DNA of 34,550 nt from Actinomycetota bacterium. GTDB taxonomy: Bacteria; Actinomycetota; Actinomycetes; S36-B12. This document shows, piece by piece, positions 15,930 through 25,590 of the stretch (within the stretch, counting starts at the first letter, position 1; each line of letters opens with the position of its first letter). The translations under genes and the position numbers were made by a program. The stretch lies in NCBI GenBank assembly GCA_030681835.1, contig JAUXRN010000180.1:1-34550 (forward strand), in the 5' to 3' direction. The notes under the pieces are model-generated. The model was not told the origin of the DNA. It worked only from the letters and a program-made list of their open reading frames with translations, and did not search any database.

Positions 15930-15958
15930 CCAATCACTGGGCTTGACCGATCACTGGG
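15927..15958 (+). repeat. Tandem direct repeat between tilS and hpt
   Basis: TGACCAATCACTGGG at 15927 and TGACCGATCACTGGG at 15944 differ at one base and have a 17-nt period. The first copy begins with the tilS stop codon and the second runs into the GGGGGAG ribosome site of hpt. It may be a replication-slippage duplication. Confidence 0.8.
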
Positions 15959-15967
15959 GGAGCACTC

Positions 15968-16522
15968 GTGGATCCCGAGCACATCCCGTCCGAACTGCAG
16001 CACGTACTGCTCACCGAGGACCAGATCCGAGGCCGGCTCAACGAGCTCGCCGCGCAGATCGACGCCGACTATGCCGGCAAGGACCTCCTCCTCGTCGGCG
16101 TCCTCAAGGGCGCGGTGATGGTCATGGCGGACCTCGCCCGCTCGTTGTCGCGGTCGGTGGACATGGACTGGATGGCAGTCTCGTCGTATGGCTCCGGCAC
16201 GACCTCCAGCGGCGTCGTGCGGATCCTGAAGGACCTCGACGCCGATCTCAACGGGCGCAACGTCCTGCTGGTCGAGGACATCCTCGATTCGGGCCTGACC
16301 CTGTCGTGGCTGCTGAAGAACCTCTCCTCGCGCGGCCCGGAGTCCGTGGAGGTCTTCACTCTCCTGCGCAAGCCGGACGCGCAGAAGGTCAACGTCGCGC
16401 CGAGGTACATCGGCTTCGACATCCCCAACGAATTCGTCGTCGGGTACGGACTGGACTACGCCGAGCGCTACCGCAACCTTCGGTGCGTCGGCACCCTGGC
16501 TCCGCACGTCTACGGTGGCTAG
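15968..16522 (+). CDS. hpt: Hypoxanthine phosphoribosyltransferase
   Basis: Salvages hypoxanthine and guanine to IMP and GMP with PRPP. The 184-aa type I phosphoribosyltransferase has the PRPP loop [17 protein letters not shown], preceded by [18 protein letters not shown] and [18 protein letters not shown], and a typical C-terminal [22 protein letters not shown]. The GTG start at 15968 follows GGGGGAG by about 6 nt; hpt next to tilS and ftsH is a conserved actinobacterial arrangement. Confidence 0.95.
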   Translation: MDPEHIPSELQHVLLTEDQIRGRLNELAAQIDADYAGKDLLLVGVLKGAVMVMADLARSLSRSVDMDWMAVSSYGSGTTSSGVVRILKDLDADLNGRNVLLVEDILDSGLTLSWLLKNLSSRGPESVEVFTLLRKPDAQKVNVAPRYIGFDIPNEFVVGYGLDYAERYRNLRCVGTLAPHVYGG

Positions 16523-16540
16523 GACCGGATTGCCCGGTCC
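16522..16540 (+). terminator. Hairpin terminator between hpt and ftsH
   Basis: GGACCGG / CCGGTCC form a perfect 7-bp stem around a 5-nt loop, starting in the hpt stop codon and followed by CCTTT. A separate promoter for ftsH begins downstream, which fits termination here. Confidence 0.55.
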
Positions 16541-16602
16541 CCTTTCGCCCGGGGCGTAAGGGGGCGCCCCTGAGCGCGGTCGGCGGCCTCAGGGCCTGCT
16601 AG

Positions 16603-16608
16603 TACCCT
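16603..16608 (+). promoter_or_regulatory. -10 box TACCCT, leaderless ftsH start
   Basis: TACCCT ends 6 nt before the ftsH GTG, placing the expected transcription start at about the first base of the coding region. No usual ribosome site is in a good position. Confidence 0.5.
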
Positions 16609-16614
16609 GAGGTA

Positions 16615-18617
<2,003 letters not shown>

Positions 18618-18621
<4 letters not shown>

Positions 18622-19229
18622 GCGGTGTCGACCCGGTGTCGCTGGACGAGAGCAGGCAGCTGGCTGCCTTCGATGAGCCTGCTGCCCAGCGAGCCGTCCG
18701 CGACCTGCTCGTGGCCATTGGCGAGGACCCGGAGCGCGATGGACTGCGGGAGACCCCGGCACGGGTGGCGCGGGCGTACGCGGAGGTGTTCCGAGGCCTG
18801 TACATGACCGCCGACGACGTGCTCACCACGACGTTCGACATCGGCCACGACGAGATGGTCCTGGTGAAGGACATCGAGCTCTACAGCACGTGCGAGCACC
18901 ACCTCGTCCCGTTCCACGGCGTCGCGCATGTCGGCTACATCCCGAACGAGAACGGCCGCATCACAGGGCTGTCGAAGATCGCCAGGCTCGTCGACGTCTT
19001 CGCGAAGCGGCCGCAGGTGCAGGAGCGGCTCACGACGCAGATCGCGGACTCGCTCATGCGGATCCTCGAGCCGCGCGGCGCCATCGTGGTGCTCGAGGCC
19101 GAGCACCTGTGCATGTCGATGCGCGGTGTGCGCAAGCCGTCGGCGCGCACGATGACGAGCGCCGTGCGTGGCAGCCTGCGCGACCCGGCCACCCGAGCCG
19201 AGGCGATGTCGCTCATCCTGAGTCGATGA
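18618..19229 (+). CDS. folE: GTP cyclohydrolase I
   Basis: First step of folate synthesis: GTP to dihydroneopterin triphosphate. The 203-aa protein has the zinc ligands in [13 protein letters not shown] and [15 protein letters not shown], plus the family segments [35 protein letters not shown] and [15 protein letters not shown]. The ATG overlaps the ftsH stop (ATGA) and the stop overlaps folP the same way, so ftsH-folE-folP-folB-folK form one operon. Confidence 0.97.
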
Positions 19230-20089
19230 TCGCGCAGCCTCAGGGGCTGCCCGCCCGCCTCCGCGACCTGGGCCGCACCGTCATCATGGGGGTGCTCAAC
19301 GTCACGCCGGACTCCTTCTCGGACGGCGGGCGCTACCTGGATCCGCAGGCTGCCATCGGCCATGGCATCGCGCTTCACCTCGGCGGGGCCGACCTCGTCG
19401 ATGTGGGCGGGGAGTCCACCCGGCCCGGAGCCAGGCGGGTCTCCACCGACGAGGAGGCCGCGCGCGTACTGCCCGTCATCAAGGGCCTCGTCGCGGCCGA
19501 CGTGCCCGTGAGCATCGACACCATGCACGCCGACACGGCGACCATGGCGGTCGCTGCGGGGGCGTGCGTCGTCAACGACGTGTCCGGCGGCCTGGCGGAC
19601 CCCGGCATGTACGCCGCTGTTGCTGACATGGGCGTTCCGTACATAGCCATGCACTGGCGCGGGCACAGCGATCACATGGCGGACTTGGCTCGCTACGACG
19701 ATGTCGTCGTCGACGTGATCGCCGAGCTCGGCCAGCGGGTGGACGATGCGCGCGCCGCGGGGATCTCCGGGGGCAGCATCGTCATCGACCCGGGCCTGGG
19801 CTTCGCCAAGGAGGCCCAGCACAACTGGGACCTGCTGCGCAGGCTGCCGGAACTCCTCGACCTCGGCTTCCCGGTGCTCCTCGGCGCGTCGCGAAAGCGG
19901 TTCCTCGGCGCCCTGCTCGCCGGCCCCGATGGCGAGCCGCGGCCCGCTGCGGACCGTGATGCGGCGACCGACGCCATCACGGCGATCGCGGCCGTCATGG
20001 GGATCTGGGCCGTGCGCGTCCACGACGTGCGCGGCAGCAAGGACGCGGTCCGGGTAGCGGCCGCCTGGACGAGGAGGCCCGGTGCCTGA
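19226..20089 (+). CDS. folP: Dihydropteroate synthase
   Basis: Joins p-aminobenzoate to the pterin diphosphate; this is the sulfonamide target. The 287-aa TIM-barrel protein has [46 protein letters not shown], the substrate loop MHWRGH and [17 protein letters not shown], ending with a conserved [13 protein letters not shown]. The loop reads MHWRG, as in the FolP1 group of actinobacteria. It overlaps folE by 4 nt and folB by 8 nt. Confidence 0.96.
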   Translation: MIAQPQGLPARLRDLGRTVIMGVLNVTPDSFSDGGRYLDPQAAIGHGIALHLGGADLVDVGGESTRPGARRVSTDEEAARVLPVIKGLVAADVPVSIDTMHADTATMAVAAGACVVNDVSGGLADPGMYAAVADMGVPYIAMHWRGHSDHMADLARYDDVVVDVIAELGQRVDDARAAGISGGSIVIDPGLGFAKEAQHNWDLLRRLPELLDLGFPVLLGASRKRFLGALLAGPDGEPRPAADRDAATDAITAIAAVMGIWAVRVHDVRGSKDAVRVAAAWTRRPGA

Positions 20090-20447
20090 CCAGATCGCGA
20101 TCCGCGGGATCCGGGGAACCGGGCGGCACGGGGTATTCGAGCATGAGCGCGTCGATGGCCAGGAGTTCGTGATCGACGTCGTCCTCGACGTGAGCACGGT
20201 TGCGGCAGGCGCGTCGGACGCACTGGTCGACACCGTCGACTACGGGGACGTTGCCATGGCCGTGCACGCACTGATCGTGGGAGAGCCGGTCGATCTCATC
20301 GAGGCACTCGCCGAGCGGGTGGCCGGGGCCTGCCTGGGCTTCCCCGGGGTTCTTCGGGCCGAGGTCACGGTGCACAAGCCGCATGCGCCCGTTCCCGTGC
20401 CCTTCGACGACGTGACGGTGCGGATCGTGAGGCCGGCCGATGCCTAG
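20082..20447 (+). CDS. folB: Dihydroneopterin aldolase
   Basis: Cleaves dihydroneopterin to hydroxymethyldihydropterin and glycolaldehyde. The 121-aa protein has the typical GTGRHGVFEHERVDGQEFVIDVVL start, with the catalytic glutamate segment and DTVDYGDVA, then LIEALAERVA and VHKPHAPVPVPFDDVTVRI. It starts with GTG inside folP and ends inside folK by 8 nt. Confidence 0.95.
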   Translation: MPDQIAIRGIRGTGRHGVFEHERVDGQEFVIDVVLDVSTVAAGASDALVDTVDYGDVAMAVHALIVGEPVDLIEALAERVAGACLGFPGVLRAEVTVHKPHAPVPVPFDDVTVRIVRPADA

Positions 20448-20946
20448 CGTGGCGCTCGCGCTCGGATCGAACGTCGGCGACCGGCTCGCCACGCTGCAGG
20501 GTGCCCTGGACGACCTGGCCATGGTGCCCGGCCTGGACCTCGACCACGTTTCGTCGGTCTACCAGACCGCCCCGGTCGGCGGGCCCGAGCAGGACGACTT
20601 CCTCAACGCCGTGGTGGTGGGGAGCACCACCCTCGAGCCCTTGGCCCTGCTGGCGGCCACGCAGGGCGTCGAGAATCGCTGGCACCGCACGCGCGACGTG
20701 CACTGGGGTCCGCGCACCCTCGACATCGACATCCTCGCCTTCGGCGCCGACCGCGTCGATCTGCCGGGCCTCGTCGTGCCGCACCCGCGGGCGCACGAGC
20801 GGGGTTTCGTCCTTGTCCCGTGGGCAGAGGTCGCCCCGCAGCAGGAGGTCGTGGGCCACGGCTTGGTCGCCGCACTCGCGGGCGCAGTGGGCAGCGACGG
20901 GGTGCAGCCCACCACGCATCACCTGACCATCCGAGGGGAGGGCTGA
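20440..20946 (+). CDS. folK: HPPK, 2-amino-4-hydroxy-6-hydroxymethyldihydropteridine diphosphokinase
   Basis: Pyrophosphorylates the pterin that FolP uses. The 168-aa protein shows LALGSNVGDRLATLQGAL, SSVYQTAPVGGPEQDDFLNAVV and the metal- and substrate-binding RDVHWGPRTLDIDILAFG, followed by VVPHPRAHERGFVLVPWAEV. It overlaps folB; the next gene starts 3 nt after it, so it is co-transcribed with the DUF3180 gene. Confidence 0.96.
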   Translation: MPSVALALGSNVGDRLATLQGALDDLAMVPGLDLDHVSSVYQTAPVGGPEQDDFLNAVVVGSTTLEPLALLAATQGVENRWHRTRDVHWGPRTLDIDILAFGADRVDLPGLVVPHPRAHERGFVLVPWAEVAPQQEVVGHGLVAALAGAVGSDGVQPTTHHLTIRGEG

Positions 20947-20949
20947 GCG

Positions 20950-21411
20950 ATGCAGCCAACGCGGGTGCGCACGCTCGTGGCCCTTGCTGTCGTGCTGGGT
21001 GCCGTCGGCTGGGGCGTGGTTCAGGTCGTCAACTCCTGGACCGGCCGGCTGCTGCCGGTGCCGTGGCTCGCCGCGGCCGCCATGTGGCTGCTCGCCGGAG
21101 CGACCGCCTACTGGGCGTTCAGCGCGCGCCCCCGCCTGCAGGGCCGGCCGGGCGTGCGCCCGATGCCTCCGGTCGTGGCGGCGCGCAGTGCCGCGCTGGC
21201 CATGGCCGCCTCCCGCGGCGGGGCGATCGTCCTGGGCTTCTACGCCGGAGTGGCGATCGCCATGGTCGGGTCGATCGGAACCCCGTCCGGCTTCACGGCC
21301 TTCTGGTCGGCCGCGCTCGCTGCCCTGGGAGCCCTGGGCCTCGTCGTCGCGGCCCTGTGGCTGGAGTACCTGTGCCGATTGCCGGTCGGGCCGGACGATC
21401 CGCCCCGCTGA
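20950..21411 (+). CDS. DUF3180 family membrane protein
   Basis: 153-aa protein with four hydrophobic segments (about 8-28, 36-57, 80-107 and 114-140). Actinobacterial genomes often have a DUF3180 gene immediately after folK, as here. The function is unknown. Between helices 2 and 3 is a basic, proline-rich cytoplasmic-type loop (RPRLQGRPGVRPMPP), and the end PVGPDDPPR is short. It is likely made with the folate enzymes; whether it has a role in folate or pterin transport is not known. Confidence 0.85.
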   Translation: MQPTRVRTLVALAVVLGAVGWGVVQVVNSWTGRLLPVPWLAAAAMWLLAGATAYWAFSARPRLQGRPGVRPMPPVVAARSAALAMAASRGGAIVLGFYAGVAIAMVGSIGTPSGFTAFWSAALAALGALGLVVAALWLEYLCRLPVGPDDPPR

Positions 21412-21421
21412 CCGGCCGGGA

Positions 21422-21427
21422 TAGGGT
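21422..21427 (+). promoter_or_regulatory. -10 box TAGGGT, leaderless start
   Basis: TAGGGT ends 7 nt before the ATG at 21435. No Shine-Dalgarno sequence is present, so a leaderless transcript for the small downstream gene is likely. Confidence 0.5.
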
Positions 21428-21434
21428 CGGCGCC

Positions 21435-21725
21435 ATGAGCGACGTCGCCCTCGAAGACCTGCCCTTCGACGATCTGCGCCAGCGCGCCTTCAAGGTTGCC
21501 GAGCGGCACATGGATGTCGGCTTCTTCACCGACCTCTTCTCGCACATGCCAGGAATGTCGGCGATCGAAGGCGAGGGCGGCGACCTCGGTGCCGTCGGCG
21601 GCACGTTCATCGAGACGGTCCGGGCGGTGCGGGAGATGTTCGGCGGCGAGAACCTCGACGAGACGACCGAGGTGCTGCTGCGGGCCCGCTTCGTCACGTA
21701 CTTGCGCGAGCACGGCGAGGAGTGA
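21435..21725 (+). CDS. Small conserved actinobacterial protein of unknown function
   Basis: 96-aa acidic protein that I cannot assign to a named family. It reads as helical: DLPFDDLRQRAFKVAERHMDVGFF at the start, a glycine-rich middle (EGEGGDLGAVGG), then ETVRAVREMFGGENLDETTEVLLRARFVTYLREH. No cysteine, signal peptide or membrane helix is seen. I recall similar short genes beside the DUF3180 gene in other actinobacteria, which supports a real gene. It has its own promoter box and ATG, and a 16-bp tandem duplication covers its stop. It converges on the NuoD paralog. Confidence 0.75.
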   Translation: MSDVALEDLPFDDLRQRAFKVAERHMDVGFFTDLFSHMPGMSAIEGEGGDLGAVGGTFIETVRAVREMFGGENLDETTEVLLRARFVTYLREHGEE

Positions 21726-21745
21726 GCGCGGCGAGGAGTGAGCGC
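21714..21745 (+). repeat. Perfect 16-bp tandem duplication over a stop codon
   Basis: GGCGAGGAGTGAGCGC occurs at 21714-21729 and again at 21730-21745 with no gap. The TGA stop of the 96-aa gene is inside the first copy. This looks like recent slippage, without effect on the protein. Confidence 0.85.
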
Positions 21746-21780
21746 AGCGAGCCCCCACGACTGGCCACTCGGCGAAGGGG

Positions 21781-22932
21781 CTAGCGGTCGATGTCGCCCA
21801 CGACGAAGGTGAACGACATGAGTGCGTCGGCCAGCCGGTCCTGCGGGACCCCGACCAGCGCCGGCACCATCGCTTGGGCATTGCCGAACGAGGCGGACCG
21901 CACCTTCAACCGCCACGGCGTTCGCTCCCCGGTGCTGACCAGCAGGCACCCCGTGATGCCGAGCGGACCTTCGACCCACGCATAACCGGTCCCCTCCGGG
22001 ACCCGGACCGACTTGGGCAGCAGCACGTCGACCGGCCCGTCTCCGAGGGCGTGCAGCCGGTCGGTACAGGCACCCATGAGGGCGAGGCTCACCGGAATCT
22101 GCGCAGCGAGGACGCGATACCGGGCCGCCGCATCCCCGGCCCGCTCGACCGGGACGACCAGCAGGTCGCCCAGTTCCGAGTAGGCCGCGTAGGGGTCATC
22201 CCGGCGCAGGTCCCAGTCCAGGCCACTGGCTCGGGCGACCGACCCGCTGGCGCCGAGGTCGACTGCTTGCTCCCGGGTGAGCACCGCCAGGCCGGCGAGC
22301 CGCTCGGACAGGGCCTCCGCCACCTCGACCGCGCCCTCCGCGGCGTCTGCGAGCCCGGCCGAGACCCCGGCTGCGTGGCTGACGTCGGCACGGTCCCAGG
22401 GCGCGGCCACCCCGCCGATGCGGGTGAACATCGGGTGCACGCGCGCGCCGGTCAGTCTCTCCTGCAGGACGAGCAGCCGCTCCCGCCCATCCTGGAGCAG
22501 GCGGCGCTGCCCGGGCTGCGGCGCGGCTGCCGCGAGAAATGCGAACGCGGCGGCGACCCGATTGGCCTCGGCCAGCAAGGTGCGCAACCAGGTGGCCCGC
22601 TCGGGCGGGGCGATTCCCGTCGCGGCCTCGACGGCGAGAGCGATGACGAGCTCGGAGGAGAACGGCGACAGCCAGTCGTGCCGGTTGGCCAGCATCATCA
22701 ACTGGCGGTAGTCACGCGCCTCGAACAGCTTCTCCGAGCCCCGATGCATGAGCCCGACGCGCAGGTCGGCCGAGGCAACGCGACCGTCACTCACGTCGAC
22801 GGCCAGCTGGAAGCCTGGCTGGGCCGACGGGTGCCCTTCCGCCAGATGCAAGATGGCATCGCACTCCAGGTAGCCGGCCACGCCCACGCCCAGGAGGAGC
22901 GATTGCGTCAGGGGAGCCACTGAACGAGCCAC
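21781..22932 (-). CDS. NuoD (complex I 49-kDa subunit) paralog
   Basis: 383-aa (or 379 from a GTG at 22920) protein that aligns over its whole length with NuoD/Nqo4 from memory: EGHPS near residue 32, GLMHRGSEKLFEARDYRQ (60-77), NRHDWL, ERATWLRTLLAEANRV, GGVAAPWD, GSVARASGLDWDLRRDDPYAAY, VEGPLGITGCLLVSTG, RLKVRSASFGNAQAM and the end VVGDIDR. The two residues that hold the quinone headgroup in Thermus Nqo4 (His38, Tyr87) are Gln38 and Trp87 here, so quinone reduction is unlikely. No other complex I genes are nearby. Its GTG start overlaps the upstream methyltransferase gene by 25 nt, so they are one transcript. The role is unknown. Confidence 0.85.
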   Translation of the reverse strand: MARSVAPLTQSLLLGVGVAGYLECDAILHLAEGHPSAQPGFQLAVDVSDGRVASADLRVGLMHRGSEKLFEARDYRQLMMLANRHDWLSPFSSELVIALAVEAATGIAPPERATWLRTLLAEANRVAAAFAFLAAAAPQPGQRRLLQDGRERLLVLQERLTGARVHPMFTRIGGVAAPWDRADVSHAAGVSAGLADAAEGAVEVAEALSERLAGLAVLTREQAVDLGASGSVARASGLDWDLRRDDPYAAYSELGDLLVVPVERAGDAAARYRVLAAQIPVSLALMGACTDRLHALGDGPVDVLLPKSVRVPEGTGYAWVEGPLGITGCLLVSTGERTPWRLKVRSASFGNAQAMVPALVGVPQDRLADALMSFTFVVGDIDR

Positions 22933-23810
22933 CAGAAGTCGTCGGGAGCCGGGGTCGGCCCAAGGCTAGTGGCCGTGGCTTCGACGGCCGCCGCGCACGC
23001 ATCGAGGGCGACGTGAGCGGTGAGGTTGACGGATCCATCGGGGCGAGGACGGGTGACCCTGCCCCGGTGGTAGCCCACGAGGCTGCCGCCGTCCCATCGA
23101 CCCGACGCCCGCGCGGGGCGATCGTGCGCATAGTCGATCGCGATCGCGAGGCCCGGCCGGACCAGCCGGCACATCGCCTGCCAGGCGAGGTCCCGCAGCA
23201 GGCCGGCCTCGATCCGGGCGGCCGGCTCACGTCGTGGCCACCAGCACTCGCACCAGGCCGCGAGTGCAGGCCCGTCGACTCCAGCCTCCGCGCACGCCGC
23301 AGCATCCGTGAGCAGGGGCCCGAGCCGCTCCCGCCCGTCGTCGGCTGCGAGCAGCAGCCGCAAGCGACCCGACTCGTCCGGCTCGACGATGTCGCAGGGG
23401 ATGTCGTCGAGGAACTCGTGCGCGATCACCAGCCCCGGGGAGGGTGCCAGTCCCGAGGCGGTGGCGGTGGCTTCGCCGCGGATCCACTGGACCTGGGCAT
23501 CCAGCCCGGCGGGCCGTTCAGCGAGGTCCAAGGCACGCCAGACGGTCCGTTCGGCCAGGTCCCCCGGCCATACCGCGATGAGTTGCTCGAGCAGGAGCCC
23601 GTTCGCCGCACCAGCATCGGTGACGGTGACGCACCCGTGCTCGTCCGCGAGTGGCCCGAGCACGGGGAGCGCGGCGTCGGCGATGGACTGCGCGACCGCC
23701 GGGCCCTGCATGACCCCGGTGGCGAAGTGCTGCCTCGCCGGCTCGCGGGAGTAGAAGCCGTCGATCGCCGCCCGCCATGCGACGGACCAGGGTCGCGCAT
23801 GATCCGCCAC
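22908..23810 (-). CDS. MidA/NDUFAF7-family SAM-dependent methyltransferase
   Basis: 300-aa class I methyltransferase of the COG1565 (MidA, NDUFAF7) type. SAM-binding motif I is VTVTDAGAANGLLLEQL (61-77); IAHEFLDDIPCDIV (129-142) corresponds to the family's 'NE.LDALP' strand; AIDYAHDR and the C-terminal DGSVNLTAHVALDA match the 'DYG...DLTAHVDF' tail. NDUFAF7 methylates an arginine of mitochondrial NDUFS2, the NuoD homolog, and the next gene here encodes a NuoD paralog, so that product is the obvious candidate substrate. The start is GTG at 23810, 8 nt after a TAGCGT box. The family is moderately certain; the substrate is inference. Confidence 0.8.
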   Translation of the reverse strand: MADHARPWSVAWRAAIDGFYSREPARQHFATGVMQGPAVAQSIADAALPVLGPLADEHGCVTVTDAGAANGLLLEQLIAVWPGDLAERTVWRALDLAERPAGLDAQVQWIRGEATATASGLAPSPGLVIAHEFLDDIPCDIVEPDESGRLRLLLAADDGRERLGPLLTDAAACAEAGVDGPALAAWCECWWPRREPAARIEAGLLRDLAWQAMCRLVRPGLAIAIDYAHDRPARASGRWDGGSLVGYHRGRVTRPRPDGSVNLTAHVALDACAAAVEATATSLGPTPAPDDFWWLVQWLP

Positions 23811-23818
23811 GGGCGATC

Positions 23819-23824
23819 ACGCTA
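23819..23824 (-). promoter_or_regulatory. -10 box TAGCGT for the methyltransferase/NuoD-paralog pair
   Basis: On the minus strand TAGCGT ends 8 nt before the GTG at 23810, which suggests a leaderless transcript. It lies back to back with the promoter of the DUF2520 gene in a 35-bp gap, so the two -35 regions must overlap the opposite gene's box. Confidence 0.45.
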
Positions 23825-23832
23825 GTGCGGTC

Positions 23833-23838
23833 TAGGCT
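23833..23838 (+). promoter_or_regulatory. -10 box TAGGCT for the DUF2520-panC-nadBC-coaX operon
   Basis: TAGGCT ends 7 nt before the GTG at 23846, again a leaderless geometry; no ribosome site is visible. Confidence 0.45.
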
Positions 23839-23845
23839 CCGTCGC

Positions 23846-24745
23846 GTGAGCACGTCGGGTCCGCCGAGGCTACGGGTGGGCATCGTCGGCGTCGGACGCG
23901 TCGGGGCGGTGCTCGGCGCCGCTCTGGCCCGGGCCGGACATGACATCGTCGGGGTCACTGCCGTTTCGGACCTGTCGCGCCTGCGCGCCGAGGCCTTGCT
24001 GCCGGGCGTGCCGGTCCTGCCGGTCCCCGAGGCCCTCGCGCACGCGGACCTCGTCCTGCTCGCCGTCCCCGACGACGTACTGCCAGGCCTTGTCGCGGGC
24101 CTTGTCGATGCGGGCGTGATCCACGCCGGTCAGTTCGTCGCGCACCCATCCGGCCGTTACGGGGTAGGCGTCCTCGCGCCGGCTCGGTCCGTGGGGGCGG
24201 TGCCCCTTGCCCTCCACCCGGTCATGACCTTCACCGGGACGAGCGTCGACCTGGCCAGGCTGGCGGACTGCCCGTTCGGCGTGACGGCCGACGATGCCGT
24301 GCGCCCCGTGGCCGAGGCCTTGGTCGTCGAGATGGGCGGCGACCCCGTGTGGGTCCCGGAGGAGTCGCGGGTCCTGTATCACGCGGCCGTCGCCTTCGGC
24401 GCGAACTTCCTCATGACGGTCGTCCTGCAGTCCGTCGACCTGCTGCGCGAGGCCGGGATGCCCGAGCCGGAGCGGCTGATGGCCCCGTTGCTGAGCGCAT
24501 CGCTCGACAATGCCCTCCGGCACGGGGACGCTGCGCTCACCGGGCCCGTGGCCCGTGGTGATGCCGGCACGGTGGCCGGTCACCTTGACTGCCTCGACGA
24601 AGCCGCCCCCGCGGCTGCCGCGGCCTATCGGGCCCTCGCCCGGCTCACCGCCGATCGGGCGATGCACGCCGGGCTCATCGACCTGACCGCGGCAAGTGCC
24701 CTGCTCGAGGTGCTCGCCGCCCCGGCAGACGGACGCCGTCCGTGA
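23846..24745 (+). CDS. Rossmann-fold and DUF2520 domain oxidoreductase-like protein
   Basis: 299-aa protein with an N-terminal NAD(P)-binding Rossmann fold (LRVGIVGVGRVGAVLGAALARAGHDIVGVTA) and a helical DUF2520 C-terminal domain (PEESRVLYHAAVAFGANFLMTVV, then SLDNALRHG and LTGPVARGD). The layout resembles pyrroline-5-carboxylate and ketopantoate reductases. It heads an operon and overlaps panC by 4 nt, so a role in pantothenate synthesis is tempting, but no activity is proven for this family. The GTG at 23846 was chosen from the promoter spacing and because the domain starts soon after; an ATG at 23777 lies inside the divergent gene. Confidence 0.85.
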   Translation: MSTSGPPRLRVGIVGVGRVGAVLGAALARAGHDIVGVTAVSDLSRLRAEALLPGVPVLPVPEALAHADLVLLAVPDDVLPGLVAGLVDAGVIHAGQFVAHPSGRYGVGVLAPARSVGAVPLALHPVMTFTGTSVDLARLADCPFGVTADDAVRPVAEALVVEMGGDPVWVPEESRVLYHAAVAFGANFLMTVVLQSVDLLREAGMPEPERLMAPLLSASLDNALRHGDAALTGPVARGDAGTVAGHLDCLDEAAPAAAAAYRALARLTADRAMHAGLIDLTAASALLEVLAAPADGRRP

Positions 24746-25590
24746 GGGTCGTCACCACCGCGGCGGAGTTGCCTGCCCCTGGCCTGCGAAGCGGCCCCAG
24801 GGCGGTCGTCATGACCATGGGAGCGCTGCACGAGGGTCACGTCGAGCTGCTCCACGTCGCGCGGCGCGAGGCGGGTGACGACGGCCTGGTGATGGCCACG
24901 ATCTTCGTCAACCCGACGCAGTTCGGGGCAGGAGAGGACTTCGGGCGCTACCCGCGCGCCCTCGAAGCCGACGTCGCCGCGTGCGAGGCCGCAGGCGTCG
25001 ACGTCGTGCTGGCTCCCGACGTTCGCGAGGTGTACGGGGACACCGGTGGGTTTCGCGCCGACTCGATCACGATCGATCCCGGGCCGCTCGGCGACGTGCT
25101 CGAAGGCACGGCACGGCCGGGGCACTTCAGCGGGATGCTGACCGTGGTCCACAAGCTCATGTGGCTGACCCAGCCGGAGATCGCGATCTACGGCGAGAAG
25201 GACTACCAGCAACTGGTGCTGATCCGGCGCATGGTCGCCGACCTGAGCATGCGGGTGCGCGTCGTGGGCGTCTCAACGGTACGCGAGTCGGACGGGCTGG
25301 CGATGAGCAGTCGCAACCGCTACCTGAGCGAGGGCGGCAGGCGGGCGGCGCGGGCCGTTCCTCGGGCACTGGACGCAGTCGTGGCAGCACTCCCGGGAGG
25401 AGTGGAAGCGGCGATCGCCGCGGGTCGGGCCGTGGTCGACGCGGAGCCGGCGGTGGCGCTGGACTATCTGGTGGTCACGGATGCTGAGCTGCGGACGCCA
25501 CCCGCCGCAGGCCCCGCCCGTGCCCTCATTGCAGCGGTCGTGGACGGCACCCGCCTCATCGACAACCAGCCCTGCGTGGTCGGCCCGTGA
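24742..25590 (+). CDS. panC: Pantothenate synthetase
   Basis: Condenses pantoate and beta-alanine with ATP to give pantothenate. The 282-aa protein has the HIGH-type loop MGALHEGHVELL (His30, His33), IFVNPTQFGAGEDFGRYPR, the GEKDYQQLVLIRRMVADL segment and the second ATP loop SDGLAMSSRNRYL. It starts with GTG overlapping the DUF2520 gene and overlaps nadB by 4 nt. panD, often next to panC, is absent here. Confidence 0.96.
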   Translation: MRVVTTAAELPAPGLRSGPRAVVMTMGALHEGHVELLHVARREAGDDGLVMATIFVNPTQFGAGEDFGRYPRALEADVAACEAAGVDVVLAPDVREVYGDTGGFRADSITIDPGPLGDVLEGTARPGHFSGMLTVVHKLMWLTQPEIAIYGEKDYQQLVLIRRMVADLSMRVRVVGVSTVRESDGLAMSSRNRYLSEGGRRAARAVPRALDAVVAALPGGVEAAIAAGRAVVDAEPAVALDYLVVTDAELRTPPAAGPARALIAAVVDGTRLIDNQPCVVGP

